A stretch of 64,000 bases of DNA from a virus (IMGVR_UViG_3300037852_000055:1-64000); one strand, 5' to 3'. Positions 33,262 through 41,440 are shown, counted from the first letter of the stretch. Translations and numbers: made by a program. The notes: generated by a model from the letters alone, not told the origin.

Positions 33262-33879
33262 CTACTCTTTGCCGTTTGTCTTAATGAAGTGCCGTATGCG
33301 CTTCACTGTAACAACTACACGTTCTTCTGGTGTCTTAGCTTTGTTATAGGCTTTGACAAATTCAACAGGCCAGTGGTCTTCTTTGTAGCTAGTAGTGAAA
33401 GGCAGGAACAGTAAATCAGCTTGTGCCCCACTTATCCCAAGCATTTCCTCAGCCAATTCACTGGGGTCCACGTCATAGTCCAGTGAACAAAACTCAAGGC
33501 TTCCACTGTTTACCGACATTTCCTTAGCATTATTAACTAAGGATTGCTTAAGCTTAGGGTCGCCCAGCAAACAAACCCAGCCTGCGATACATCCCACAGT
33601 GCCACAAGAATTGAAATCCTTCTTAGCAGCCTTTGGAGTATATAGAATATTGCCTTCGGAGTCCTTAGCTTCCTTGCTATATACTCTACCCCAGTCTTTC
33701 ATATCCAACTTGCGAGGGTCTTTTTTTATAACCTTAATTACTTCCTCAAGTTTCTTAATGGCTTTTTTTAACAATGGAGGGTACAATTCATCGTCATCAG
33801 TTTGTAGCTCTTGTTTACGCTCCTCAAACTCCTCCTCAATTTCCTTAAGTCTTTCCTGTGCATTCACTGAAAGTCCCAT
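33262..33879 (-). CDS. Hypothetical protein with CGTVGCIAGW motif (205 aa)
   Basis: A charged coiled-coil N-terminus (residues 5-55) precedes NSCGTVGCIAGWVCLLG, a Cys/Gly signature shared by a group of phage/bacterial proteins of unknown function. C-terminal LFLPFTTSYKEDHWP resembles the end of that group. Confidence 0.65.
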   Translation of the reverse strand: MGLSVNAQERLKEIEEEFEERKQELQTDDDELYPPLLKKAIKKLEEVIKVIKKDPRKLDMKDWGRVYSKEAKDSEGNILYTPKAAKKDFNSCGTVGCIAGWVCLLGDPKLKQSLVNNAKEMSVNSGSLEFCSLDYDVDPSELAEEMLGISGAQADLLFLPFTTSYKEDHWPVEFVKAYNKAKTPEERVVVTVKRIRHFIKTNGKE

Positions 33880-33890
33880 GGGCTTCTCCT

Positions 33891-34823
33891 TTAGATTTGA
33901 ATTTGTGAATTCTTTGTCTCTACTTCGTTTGTTGCTGGGGTTTCTACTAATTCTCCTTCCATGATTTCTTGCTCGGCCTCAACTTGGGTCTGCACTCGAC
34001 CTGCAGCCTTGTGTTCCCTAAAATCCTTGACCATATCCCCGAATTCATTCTGGGCTTCCAAGGGCATAACCCCGAAATCCTTGAACCCCACTTGGTATTG
34101 CCCACCCTTCTCTGGTTGGTGGCTATACATGGTAAAGGAAATCTTCCAGATAATGTCACTGACTGACTCAGGCAATGGCTGTTGATTCTCAGGGTTAGCC
34201 CGATTGTCTGCCTTGGTTTTTTCAATGATATTCTGAAACAGCCTGGCCACATTCTGCATAGCAGATTCAAAGGCTGATACGCTGGTGCCCCGTACATTAA
34301 AGTAGTAGGGAACCTTGGTTAAACGATTGGCAATGAATAGGTGCCAGTACTTCTTACAAGGCGGCACCAAGGCTTGCAGAGTATCCCCTGTGGCACCATT
34401 CTTCTTGGCTTCTCTCCACTTGGCCCACCCAGAATCTCCAAAGGGACATACTTCGCAGTACATGGCCTTAGGGTCTTTAGCGGCAGCATGTGGTTGAAAA
34501 TTATCCAAGGAAAAGCATAGCTTTGCATCTTGACTAAACTCCCCCTTAGTGTACAAAGCACGCTGTTCAATTGGCTCAATAAGTATCACGGCTTTAAGTT
34601 CTTTGCCTAGGTGTTCATTGGTTGAAGTTACTCGAAATTGTCCGGGGATAGCGCCTTCCTGTTGCGTGCTTTTGGAAACAAGTTCCAGCACTGAAGGTTT
34701 GAGCTTGAACAGCCGTTGCAAAGCATTCTGCTGAGCTTTAATCCTTGCTTCTTCATTTTTTGCCCCCTGCAATACCGGAGGTAGCGTAACGGGTACAGTT
34801 TCTAATGCTTGGGTTTCACTCAA
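33891..34823 (-). CDS. Conserved phage protein with Cys cluster (310 aa)
   Basis: CFSLDNFQPHAAAKD, YCEVCPFGDSGW and PPCKKYWHLFIANR point to a C-x2-C...C metal site inside a beta-rich core; the C-terminus is acidic (EAEQEIMEGELVETP). An acidic tail and position beside the RecB-like nuclease would fit a single-strand-binding or annealing partner, but no known family could be confirmed. Confidence 0.6.
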   Translation of the reverse strand: MSETQALETVPVTLPPVLQGAKNEEARIKAQQNALQRLFKLKPSVLELVSKSTQQEGAIPGQFRVTSTNEHLGKELKAVILIEPIEQRALYTKGEFSQDAKLCFSLDNFQPHAAAKDPKAMYCEVCPFGDSGWAKWREAKKNGATGDTLQALVPPCKKYWHLFIANRLTKVPYYFNVRGTSVSAFESAMQNVARLFQNIIEKTKADNRANPENQQPLPESVSDIIWKISFTMYSHQPEKGGQYQVGFKDFGVMPLEAQNEFGDMVKDFREHKAAGRVQTQVEAEQEIMEGELVETPATNEVETKNSQIQI

Positions 34824-34833
34824 TTTTTTCTCC

Positions 34834-35094
34834 TTAGTATTTGTTTAGTTCTGAAGTAGTGTTGTATGCGATTTGTCCATGTCCATCAGTAGAGAAGTCC
34901 TCCTTGCTTACAAGACTACGTTCCATGTGTACTTTTTCATTTTCATATGGATTTATTTTGAAGGACATTAGTGTAACAGGGGTGCTTCCATTTACCGAAA
35001 CTTTAACATCAACAGTGCTACTATTTTCTACTAGAGAAAATTCGTAGGTCTTCTCCTTTACCTTAGGTGTTCTATCGGCAATACTTAATTTCAT
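34834..35094 (-). CDS. Hypothetical beta-rich protein (86 aa)
   Basis: MKLSIADRTPKVKEKTYEFSL..., alternating hydrophobic pattern of a small beta sandwich. Start overlaps the nuclease stop by 4 bp. Confidence 0.6.
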   Translation of the reverse strand: MKLSIADRTPKVKEKTYEFSLVENSSTVDVKVSVNGSTPVTLMSFKINPYENEKVHMERSLVSKEDFSTDGHGQIAYNTTSELNKY

Positions 35095-36326
35095 TGATTC
35101 TCCTTTGTAATGTCTACTGCTGCAACCACTGGTAATGCTTTTTTCTCTGCCTTGGCTTTTTCCCTAGCTGCCTTGGCTTCTTCCTGAGTTTTCTTCTTTT
35201 CAATTTCCTTGAGTCGCTTAGCTTCGGCCTTGGCAATGGCCTTGGCAAGCTTCTCTTGCTCACGAGCAAGTGCCTTAGCTGTTTCTTTTTGTTCCTTCCT
35301 AATAACCCTGATCCCGTTCCTCTGCTTCTTCATACGTTCTTCTACGGAATTTACTAAGCGAGACAAGCTCAGGCACGCTAAGAATCCTGCAAAGTCATCT
35401 GCAAAATCATCTGGGCTTAAAAACCATGGTTCAAATTTACCTGCCTCATCTTCATTTTTTCCAAGGCGTAAAATCCAGCGGTCTACAATGGTTATACCAA
35501 GCTCCTCCTGCTTAGCCCTTTGGTAACTTGCCGTTTGATACAGATAGTTGATCTGAAGATGATTAGAACTTTTCCAGTCAATTAAGCTGAGATGATCTTT
35601 GAATTCTCTTTGGCAACAGGCTTTATCTTGGCACGAGTCACAGATGGCTAGTCCGTCCATTGTCCCGGCGTAATTGTGCTCAATACTATATACTTTGGTT
35701 TCCGTTTCAATCCAGCGTACATTGTGAGCATCCATCCATACCTTAGCAGAACCCGCAGCAGTTGCCGCACGTTCATCCTGAGGCAAGTTAATGAGTACTC
35801 TTACTATCTTATCAGGATCAGTCTGGATGGCGTAGGTAATGGAATCTTCTAAGCACTTGTGCGCTAGGTGCCCAATGTCCCCGGCCTCATCCAGCTTGTC
35901 CTTGTGTGCAGATTTACTTTCTAAGGCAATGACTGTAAACTCATCGAAGGTAATAGGTTTAATCCTGAGTATACCCTCGACTAATTCCGTAGGTATTAAC
36001 CGTAGGAGTTTTGCTATGGCTACCTTAGCAGCCCATGGGACTAGTTGCTCAGAGGCGTTGATAATCTTTGTAGTGTTGGTTACCCCATCTACTTCTTTAA
36101 GGTTCCCCAACACAGAGTCAACTAAAAAATAAACGTGGTCTTTGTTTAGCTTGAGGTGGACAGTCCCATTGTATAACCATACGTCATCGTTGGTCATTCC
36201 AGTGAATCGGTTAATGAACGTGTCCAGTCCCTTTGCCTTTGGGGAAGACTGTTCTATTAGCTCGGCAGAATCCTGAGGCGTACCCAAAGGATTGCCAAAC
36301 TTTGCCATTAATGTGCTAAAGGTCAT
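35091..36326 (-). CDS. PD-(D/E)XK exonuclease, RecB/Cas4-like, with coiled-coil tail
   Basis: 411 residues. Core motifs: GDIGHLAHKCLE (His), YAGTMDGLA (Asp), LIDWKSSN (Asp-x-Lys) and LYQTASYQRAK (QhxxY), the order of Cas4/RecB-family nucleases. The last 90 residues are a Lys/Glu/Ala-rich helix. It likely resects DNA ends for RecA-type recombination. CDSCQDKACC may bind metal or an Fe-S cluster, as in Cas4. Confidence 0.85.
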   Translation of the reverse strand: MTFSTLMAKFGNPLGTPQDSAELIEQSSPKAKGLDTFINRFTGMTNDDVWLYNGTVHLKLNKDHVYFLVDSVLGNLKEVDGVTNTTKIINASEQLVPWAAKVAIAKLLRLIPTELVEGILRIKPITFDEFTVIALESKSAHKDKLDEAGDIGHLAHKCLEDSITYAIQTDPDKIVRVLINLPQDERAATAAGSAKVWMDAHNVRWIETETKVYSIEHNYAGTMDGLAICDSCQDKACCQREFKDHLSLIDWKSSNHLQINYLYQTASYQRAKQEELGITIVDRWILRLGKNEDEAGKFEPWFLSPDDFADDFAGFLACLSLSRLVNSVEERMKKQRNGIRVIRKEQKETAKALAREQEKLAKAIAKAEAKRLKEIEKKKTQEEAKAAREKAKAEKKALPVVAAVDITKENQ

Positions 36327-36547
36327 TCAGGTGTTTCTTCAATTTTACCTTTCTTATCAGTGGCATAGTTTTCATCTTCAACTCCAGAGTGTTTTACTAG
36401 GTATAGCTTATTCTCTACAACCTTGAAGCTTACTATATCCCAATCTTGGTCTGCATCAGAGACAGTAATACAATCATTCAAAGTGTTTTTCTTAAGATTA
36501 AGACGAACTAAAGTCTCTGGTTTCTCTGTTGCTACTGTAACTTTCAT
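36323..36547 (-). CDS. Small hypothetical protein (74 aa)
   Basis: Start at 36547 (MKVTVATEKPETLV), 4-bp overlap with the upstream stop; longer frame rejected. Beta-rich, acidic C-terminus. Confidence 0.6.
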   Translation of the reverse strand: MKVTVATEKPETLVRLNLKKNTLNDCITVSDADQDWDIVSFKVVENKLYLVKHSGVEDENYATDKKGKIEETPE

Positions 36548-36987
36548 TGGGCCTCCTGTGTGTAAAGCAATGCAAATTCTTCGGTTCCTACAACGTGATC
36601 TGGCCTCCACTCAATTACATCTTCCCCTTGGTATTTCCTAGCAACTGGAATGGAAACCTTGGTAGTACCCTTAGGTGATTCATAGGCATAAAACCTATCA
36701 TACCCTACGGCTTCTGCTGAGGTTTCCCGGCGCACGATGCCATCGGTGCATACCAGTTCCCCAGGCAACACCTCGGCTGTATTACCTTGTGCTGATACCT
36801 TGTTTGCCTCAATGGTTCTGCCTATCTCCACTAACAGATCAACGTCTACAGCACGTTCATCTAGCGCAACAATGGGTGTTCCACAGAACGTGCCTAGAAC
36901 ATCCTCTGCAAATAAACCATCGTGAGAGTAAGTTGGGCCAACGTTTTTACTATGGGTATACAAGTTGTCTAGCTTAAGTGTACTCAT
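36544..36987 (-). CDS. Hypothetical protein (147 aa)
   Basis: MSTLKLDNLYTHSKNVGPTYS..., with FCGTPIVALDERAVDVDLLVEIG and a YQGEDVIEWRPDHVVG C-terminus. Mixed alpha/beta, acidic. Family unknown. Confidence 0.6.
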   Translation of the reverse strand: MSTLKLDNLYTHSKNVGPTYSHDGLFAEDVLGTFCGTPIVALDERAVDVDLLVEIGRTIEANKVSAQGNTAEVLPGELVCTDGIVRRETSAEAVGYDRFYAYESPKGTTKVSIPVARKYQGEDVIEWRPDHVVGTEEFALLYTQEAQ

Positions 36988-36990
36988 TGT

Positions 36991-37155
36991 TTATGCCTTG
37001 GCTCCAAAGTGAAGTTCTACAAATTCACGCACTGTCTTTGCAATGGCAATATCCAAGTCTCCCCCAAATATCTCTAGGAAGTTCTTGGCCTGCTCGGTAG
37101 ACAATGTGCGGTCACTGACATTCTTAATTACAAGTCGCAGTTTCTCTGGGTTCAT
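36991..37155 (-). CDS. Small hypothetical protein (54 aa)
   Basis: MNPEKLRLVIKNVSDRTLST...; ATGA overlap with the ParB-like stop. Helical. Fills the space between two genes without gaps. Confidence 0.65.
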   Translation of the reverse strand: MNPEKLRLVIKNVSDRTLSTEQAKNFLEIFGGDLDIAIAKTVREFVELHFGAKA

Positions 37156-38429
37156 TTCTTCTTTTTCTCCTTTGTGATTGCTTCGGCCCTACGCTTGGTT
37201 TCTTCCCTAGACTTAAACTCTGCAAGTTGCTTTGTAACAGTCATGGTAGGAAGGAATAGGCTGCTCAGGAAATCATTATACCATGAGCCTCTCTTAAGTG
37301 TTGCAGACCTGAGGCGTTCCCTATCTTCAGGTGTAAGCTTCTTCCTTGATAGCGCCTTGGCTTCCTCAGTCCATGCCGGGTCATTTCCAAGCTTAAACAA
37401 CAGGGTTTCCACTTCTCTACGGATGGGGGCGTACTCATTCTGTGTCCTTAGTTCTTTCTCCTTTTTCTTGGCGGCTTCTACCTTTTCATTCAGTACGCTT
37501 ATGCGTATGCTGTCTACAACCTTCTTTTCCTCTAGGGCAGCGGCATTTTCTTCACGTTCCTTTTGTAAACGTTTGACTTCTGCTTTGTCTTTTTCTCGGC
37601 GTGCTTCAGCTTCTTTCTTGATAGAAGCTTCGTACTCATCCTTGGCTTTCTTCTCTCGTTCCTTACGCTCTTTTTCCAACCTCAGAGATTCTTTTATAGC
37701 TTCTTGTTCGGCCTTGCGAATTTCCTCCTTAGTTTTGTCTACGCGGTCAACGTTGCGCTTTATTTCACTGGTGATCTTGAGCAATTCACTGGTAGTGATA
37801 GGTACCTTTTCCCCGGTACGATCCTTGGTTACCAATAGGTTCTCATTGAAATGCCCTGTCTCTTGCAGATGCAAAGCATTAAGAGCAGCTACAACGCTGT
37901 CATCAGGCTTCACAGTGCCGTCCCCACGATCCTTTGTTCTTCCTAGGAATGTGGCTATGTTTTTAGCCGTGTAAGGTAGCTTGGGAAACGTTTTCCCAGG
38001 CTCCTTGCCGGGGACATAACTAGGGGCGTACCTGATGTGTGCTGCCGGAGTAAACTGCTCAATCTCAAACTTTATAATGCCCTTGGCAACACATTGCACA
38101 ACTGCCTTGACAGACTCAATTAAAGACTGAGGAGTAGACCCATAGGTTTCCCGGTTCTCCGAGTCCATTACCTGAATCATCTGAGCATCAGTAAGGGTTT
38201 TTATTATGAAGTCTGCTTCGGTTATACCTGAGCGTTTTGCACTTTCAAGCCTGTGATGGCCATAGGCAAGCTCATATTTTCCCTGAGCATTTTTTCTCAC
38301 CATAACGTTGCTCCAAAAACCTGTTAAGTTTATGGAAGCCATTAATTCCGCTATGCGTTCTTCAATTAAGGGATTGGCCTTCAAATCTCTAAATGGATTA
38401 TTTAGGATTTCTTTCAGCTTTAAGATCAT
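37152..38429 (-). CDS. ParB/Srx-like protein with long coiled coil
   Basis: 425 residues. N-terminal ParB-nuclease fold: NPFRDLKANPLIEERIAELMASI and YELAYGHHRLESAKRSG (the GxHR box). Residues 225-340 form a long charged coiled coil rich in Glu and Lys, then a helical C-terminus. ParB-like CTPase/nuclease domains act in DNA binding or transcription control in phages. The gene contains a 20-bp palindromic sequence that recurs at 59.92 kb. Confidence 0.8.
   Translation of the reverse strand: MILKLKEILNNPFRDLKANPLIEERIAELMASINLTGFWSNVMVRKNAQGKYELAYGHHRLESAKRSGITEADFIIKTLTDAQMIQVMDSENRETYGSTPQSLIESVKAVVQCVAKGIIKFEIEQFTPAAHIRYAPSYVPGKEPGKTFPKLPYTAKNIATFLGRTKDRGDGTVKPDDSVVAALNALHLQETGHFNENLLVTKDRTGEKVPITTSELLKITSEIKRNVDRVDKTKEEIRKAEQEAIKESLRLEKERKEREKKAKDEYEASIKKEAEARREKDKAEVKRLQKEREENAAALEEKKVVDSIRISVLNEKVEAAKKKEKELRTQNEYAPIRREVETLLFKLGNDPAWTEEAKALSRKKLTPEDRERLRSATLKRGSWYNDFLSSLFLPTMTVTKQLAEFKSREETKRRAEAITKEKKKK
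37979..37998. repeat. 20-bp palindromic sequence, copy 1 (inside parB-like gene)
   Basis: GCTTGGGAAACGTTTTCCCA, identical to 59922-59941. The core GGGAAA/TTTCCC is a dyad. Candidate binding site of the ParB-like protein or another regulator. Confidence 0.55.
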
Positions 38430-38725
38430 TGTCTCCCTTCTATTTCCTTGGCAATTTTCCCTTGGAGCTTCTTGGTATTACGCTTCTGTTGTTCCTGCGC
38501 CTGATACTGTAGGAATGCATAAGGCTTGTCTCCAAATTTGCTGGGAAGATTGCTGGGTGTCTGACAGGCCTCTACTACTTGTACACCCCCAAGTTTTACC
38601 CCTACTTTAGTAGCAGGTATTTTGTACTCCACTCCACCATCAGGATAAATTGTCATTATGGTGGGCAATTCTACCCCGTACACTTTGACCAAACGCTTAA
38701 GAGGTTTGGTTAACAGTGCTGCCAT
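38426..38725 (-). CDS. Hypothetical protein (99 aa), first gene behind a structured leader
   Basis: MAALLTKPLKRLVKVYGVEL... with a central beta stretch and a basic Gln/Lys-rich C-terminal helix. Strong site AAGGAGG before ATG. It begins the transcription unit led by the promoter at 38.84 kb and couples to the ParB-like gene by a 4-bp overlap. Confidence 0.65.
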   Translation of the reverse strand: MAALLTKPLKRLVKVYGVELPTIMTIYPDGGVEYKIPATKVGVKLGGVQVVEACQTPSNLPSKFGDKPYAFLQYQAQEQQKRNTKKLQGKIAKEIEGRQ

Positions 38726-38750
38726 GGATTCCTCCTTTGTGAGAGAACAA

Positions 38751-38831
38751 AGCCATAGGGTCTGGAGGTGTCTAAGCTATCTCTCATTTGCCTAAAACCC
38801 CTATGGCTTCCCTGCTGCGAGTTTCCTCCAG
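38751..38831 (-). promoter_or_regulatory. Candidate pseudoknot in mRNA leader
   Basis: On the minus-strand transcript, CTGGAGG (38831-38825) can pair with CCTCCAG (38768-38762), and AGCCATAGGG (38808-38799) with CCCTATGGCT (38760-38751). The order a-b-a'-b' makes the two stems cross. Loops are 16, 30 and 1 nt. The element starts about 4 nt after the predicted transcription start and ends 26 nt before the ATG of the 99-aa gene. Could act as a cis-regulatory switch; no known riboswitch recognised. Confidence 0.55.
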
Positions 38832-38841
38832 CATCTTAAAT

Positions 38842-38871
38842 AGTATACCACAAAACCACTGGTTATTGCAA
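38842..38871 (-). promoter_or_regulatory. Sigma-70-type promoter, minus strand
   Basis: Reading leftward: TTGCAA (38871-38866), 18 bp, TATACT (38847-38842) with GTGG before the -10, the same context as the promoters at 7.8 and 51.06 kb. The -35 lies over the dCMP deaminase stop. Confidence 0.75.
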
Positions 38872-39255
38872 GGCCATTTCCTCAGGCTTACCTCCAGCAT
38901 TGTAGAAGCGTACCCTTCGTACCCCAGCTACCCTGCATAGTTCTAAGCAATTGGCACAGGGCTTGGAACACCCAAGTGTACCATCAGCACGCCTACGAGC
39001 CACGTATAGGGTCAAGTTTCTATCACCCTCATAGTAGCGCCTTCTGACAAGGGCCTGGGCCTCAGCATGGGTGCTACGCACGAAGTCTTTTCCGTTGTCA
39101 GATGCCGGGTGTGACCGTGCATATATATTGGCACCTATGGAAAGAAGCCTAGGGCCGCTGTAGAGCGCAGAGCCTAACCGTAGGGCTTTCCTAGGGGCAT
39201 CCGATAGTTCCGTAGCAGCCAGAGCAGTTTCGTAACCGCGCTCTTGTTGATTCAT
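38863..39255 (-). CDS. Cytidine/deoxycytidylate deaminase family protein
   Basis: 130 residues. Zinc-site motifs THAEAQAL (H-A-E) and SKPCANCLELC (PC-x2-C). In phages such enzymes usually turn dCMP into dUMP for dTMP synthesis. Couples to the upstream 52-aa gene by ATGA overlap. Confidence 0.85.
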   Translation of the reverse strand: MNQQERGYETALAATELSDAPRKALRLGSALYSGPRLLSIGANIYARSHPASDNGKDFVRSTHAEAQALVRRRYYEGDRNLTLYVARRRADGTLGCSKPCANCLELCRVAGVRRVRFYNAGGKPEEMALQ

Positions 39256-39410
39256 TTCTCTTGCAGAGCCTTAAGTTGCTGTACGACTTTGCCATAGTAC
39301 ACAATAGCTTTGTTTTCATTAACAGTGAAGTTTTCGCGGCCTTCCCTATTACGTCGTTTAAGTTGCTTGGAAACACTTCGCACGTACTGAGCAATCACTT
39401 TTTCAAACAT
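39252..39410 (-). CDS. Small basic protein (52 aa)
   Basis: MFEKVIAQYVRSVSKQLKRR..., helical and basic. AAAGGA lies ahead of the ATG. Overlaps the deaminase start by 4 bp and the next gene by 16 bp. Confidence 0.6.
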   Translation of the reverse strand: MFEKVIAQYVRSVSKQLKRRNREGRENFTVNENKAIVYYGKVVQQLKALQEK

Positions 39411-39769
39411 AGTCCCATCCTTTGTAATTCCTTTGTGAATTCCTTGGCCCCGGCCTCGGCCTTAAGCCGTTGCCAGAACGGAAGATTTAACCAGCCGCGC
39501 ACTCCTTGGGGAACCTCAGCATCAAAGCAAAGGTTTTTGTACTCCACCCAACAATGCCCTACACCTTTGATGTTATGCCCTGCAATTTTTGAGCCTTCTA
39601 CAAAGTCAAACACAATGGTCGCCCATTCAAAACACTGGCCATCGTTTATGTCCTGCTCCGGCATTCCTTTGAACAATAAGGTAGCGTGTAGACAAGCCTC
39701 GGTACACAAAAGCCTGTCCCGTTTCAATGCTAGGCGTGCCTTGAACTTCTTGTCCACCCTCTTAGTCAA
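39395..39769 (-). CDS. Small papain-fold-like protein with C-H-D pattern
   Basis: 124 residues from TTG 39769 (GGAGGG 5 nt upstream); longer starts overlap the acidic gene. GQCFEWA, GVGHCWVEY and CFDAEVP space a Cys, His and Asp as in transglutaminase/NlpC-like hydrolases. No family confirmed; activity is speculative. Confidence 0.5.
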   Translation of the reverse strand: MTKRVDKKFKARLALKRDRLLCTEACLHATLLFKGMPEQDINDGQCFEWATIVFDFVEGSKIAGHNIKGVGHCWVEYKNLCFDAEVPQGVRGWLNLPFWQRLKAEAGAKEFTKELQRMGLCLKK

Positions 39770-39896
39770 AATTGCCCTCCATAGGGTTATCCTCGGTTTC
39801 TTCTTCGTAATCATCAAATGGATCGTCCCAAGGATAGTCATGGTCTTCTTCATACCATGGGGAAGCATAGTCCCAATCGTCATCTATGAAGTTCAT
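39762..39896 (-). CDS. Extremely acidic small protein (44 aa)
   Basis: MNFIDDDWDYASPWYEEDHD... has 19 Asp/Glu and no Lys or Arg, with several Trp/Tyr. Such composition is typical of DNA-mimic inhibitors (Ocr, Arn), though short. Fits between the basic 56-aa gene and the C-H-D gene with short overlaps. Confidence 0.55.
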   Translation of the reverse strand: MNFIDDDWDYASPWYEEDHDYPWDDPFDDYEEETEDNPMEGNFD

Positions 39897-40063
39897 TGTT
39901 CTACCTTTCTGGGAAGCATAATCTTTCCCCATTGCCCTGTAGACTCATTGTACTGTTGCTGTGGTCTACCCTGGCATTTCCTTTGTTTCCACTCGGCAGC
40001 GGCCCGGTAGTTTTTCCGTGAATTATTTTTGGTTTTCTTAAGGATTCCTTCTGGTCTAGCCAT
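39893..40063 (-). CDS. Small basic protein (56 aa)
   Basis: MARPEGILKKTKNNSRKNYR...; start at 40063 behind AGGAGAAAATTTA. Strongly basic, encoded directly before the extremely acidic 44-aa protein. Confidence 0.55.
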   Translation of the reverse strand: MARPEGILKKTKNNSRKNYRAAAEWKQRKCQGRPQQQYNESTGQWGKIMLPRKVEQ

Positions 40064-40278
40064 TAAATTTTCTCCTCCCAATACCTTGTATGCTGTGCTG
40101 CCCACTCTGCATCTTTCTTGGGATACCCATCGCGCACAAGCGTAGCAGCCACGCTCAGGCCCTCCGGTAGGAATTGCTTGGGGAACCCATAGCGCCACCC
40201 ACTAGGAGGGTCATAGATCGTCACAGTGTTTGGCTTGGCAATAACCTCGTGTACTTCGGTCATGCTCAGCACTTTCAT
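40063..40278 (-). CDS. Conserved small phage protein (71 aa)
   Basis: VTIYDPPSGWRYGFPKQFLPEG followed by LVRDGYPKKDAEW recalls a family of small phage proteins of unknown function. Overlaps the HNH-fusion gene by 4 bp. Confidence 0.6.
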   Translation of the reverse strand: MKVLSMTEVHEVIAKPNTVTIYDPPSGWRYGFPKQFLPEGLSVAATLVRDGYPKKDAEWAAQHTRYWEEKI

Positions 40279-40928
40279 CCTGTCACCAACTGTACACGGC
40301 CTTGGTTGTCTGCGCCGAATTCACGTTGGGCAAATTCAATGGCTTCTTTGTGGGTATGAAACACAGCAACATTTTGGAATGCACCCTCTGGATCACCAAT
40401 AGCTTCTGATGTGGGAATGTCTACATAATAAGTTCTCTGTTCTTTTTCCATTTTAAGCCTCCATTTGGCCCACGTATCTGCTACGTTGTCGCTGTTTGTG
40501 CCTTCAAATAGATGAGAAAAACGCACACAAAGCCTGTTATCACATTTATGCAAAGCTTGTGGGTTAGGCCATTTTCCTGTGGCTAAAAACCAAGCAACTC
40601 TGTGGGCCAGCTTAGTTACACGACGAGGTTCAATGCCAACACTTCCATATCCGCTTCCAGTTTTTGCTCCTGTCCAAAACCAACACCTTGTATCGGCAAT
40701 ATCCGGGTGCATTTTTGTAGACCTTTTGCTTGGCAAAGGGCCGCGTTTGTTCACTTTAGCCCAAAAACGCTCGTTTAATGGTTTTCTTTTTAGGCGGCTG
40801 TTATGCCCAGAAATAAACCTAATAGGTTGTCCTTTTACCCAGCCCATCCTTGAGCGTGTTCTAACAGCTATGGGGGCTGGTTTTCCACAGCCACATTCAC
40901 ATAGTTTTACTTTCCTTGTTCTAGCCAA
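40275..40928 (-). CDS. HNH endonuclease read in frame into a small phage protein
   Basis: 217 residues from TTG. Residues 1-155: a CECGCG zinc knuckle, then RVAWFLATGKWPNPQALHKCDNRLCVRFSHL (quoted in part) with EGTNSDNVADTWAK, a standard HNH homing type. From Met160 (40451) a separate 58-aa protein begins (MEKEQRTYYVDIPTSEAIGD...), preceded by its own perfect GGAGG 6 nt before ATG. There is no stop between them, so both a fusion and the short form can be made. Confidence 0.8.
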   Translation of the reverse strand: MARTRKVKLCECGCGKPAPIAVRTRSRMGWVKGQPIRFISGHNSRLKRKPLNERFWAKVNKRGPLPSKRSTKMHPDIADTRCWFWTGAKTGSGYGSVGIEPRRVTKLAHRVAWFLATGKWPNPQALHKCDNRLCVRFSHLFEGTNSDNVADTWAKWRLKMEKEQRTYYVDIPTSEAIGDPEGAFQNVAVFHTHKEAIEFAQREFGADNQGRVQLVTG

Positions 40929-41101
40929 TATGTGTACTGTCCTCTGCTTTCTTTGTTCATTCTGTTTATAAGCTGTAAACTTTCATACTCTGGCATTCCT
41001 ATGCTCATGAATGGTATTCCCATGCGTGTAAAGTGCTCTCGTTCAAAGAATAGCTCCAAAGGTTTATCCCCGACTACAGTGAAGTACGTTTGGTATCGCA
41101 T
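40907..41101 (-). CDS. Small hypothetical protein (64 aa)
   Basis: MRYQTYFTVVGDKPLELFFE...; overlaps the HNH gene start by 22 bp and its upstream neighbour by 28 bp. Unknown. Confidence 0.6.
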   Translation of the reverse strand: MRYQTYFTVVGDKPLELFFEREHFTRMGIPFMSIGMPEYESLQLINRMNKESRGQYTYWLEQGK

Positions 41102-41286
41102 CTACGCTCCTTTCGATTGGGTCGTTTCTTAGACACGGCAACCATGGCGTATACATGGGTATTAGAATGGCCCACCTTGGTTTCTCCCATGCGTGTCCTG
41201 AACCCTACCCTTCGGAGAGACACGGTTAACCCAAGGATAGTCGCTAGCCCGGCTTCGGTATGTGGGAAGATGTAGTGCTCGACCAT
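41074..41286 (-). CDS. Small basic hypothetical protein (70 aa)
   Basis: MVEHYIFPHTEAGLATILGL... with a very basic C-terminus (SKKRPNRKERRCDTKRTSL) that overlaps the next gene. The tail may be only the overlap. Confidence 0.55.
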   Translation of the reverse strand: MVEHYIFPHTEAGLATILGLTVSLRRVGFRTRMGETKVGHSNTHVYAMVAVSKKRPNRKERRCDTKRTSL

Positions 41287-41287
41287 T

Positions 41288-41440
41288 TTATCCTCCAGTA
41301 TATTTCAAGAAGTTTAACAGCGTGCTCACAAGCTCATGCACAGGAGTACTCAAGGATAATTGATCTACCTTTTCAATGAGCACCTGTAGTTCTGTTTTTT
41401 CGTATGCAAGGTATACAATTTCCTGCTGAGGTTCTGCCAT
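41288..41440 (-). CDS. Small hypothetical protein (50 aa)
   Basis: Start 41440 (MAEPQQEIVYLAYEKTEL) with AAAAGGAG. Amphipathic helix in the C-terminal half. Confidence 0.6.
   Translation of the reverse strand: MAEPQQEIVYLAYEKTELQVLIEKVDQLSLSTPVHELVSTLLNFLKYTGG

Noticed and set aside
37174-37974. 266-codon plus-strand frame across the ParB-like coiled coil
   Set aside because: Mirror of Lys/Glu-rich codons (Ser/Leu-rich antisense); the minus-strand protein has clear ParB motifs.
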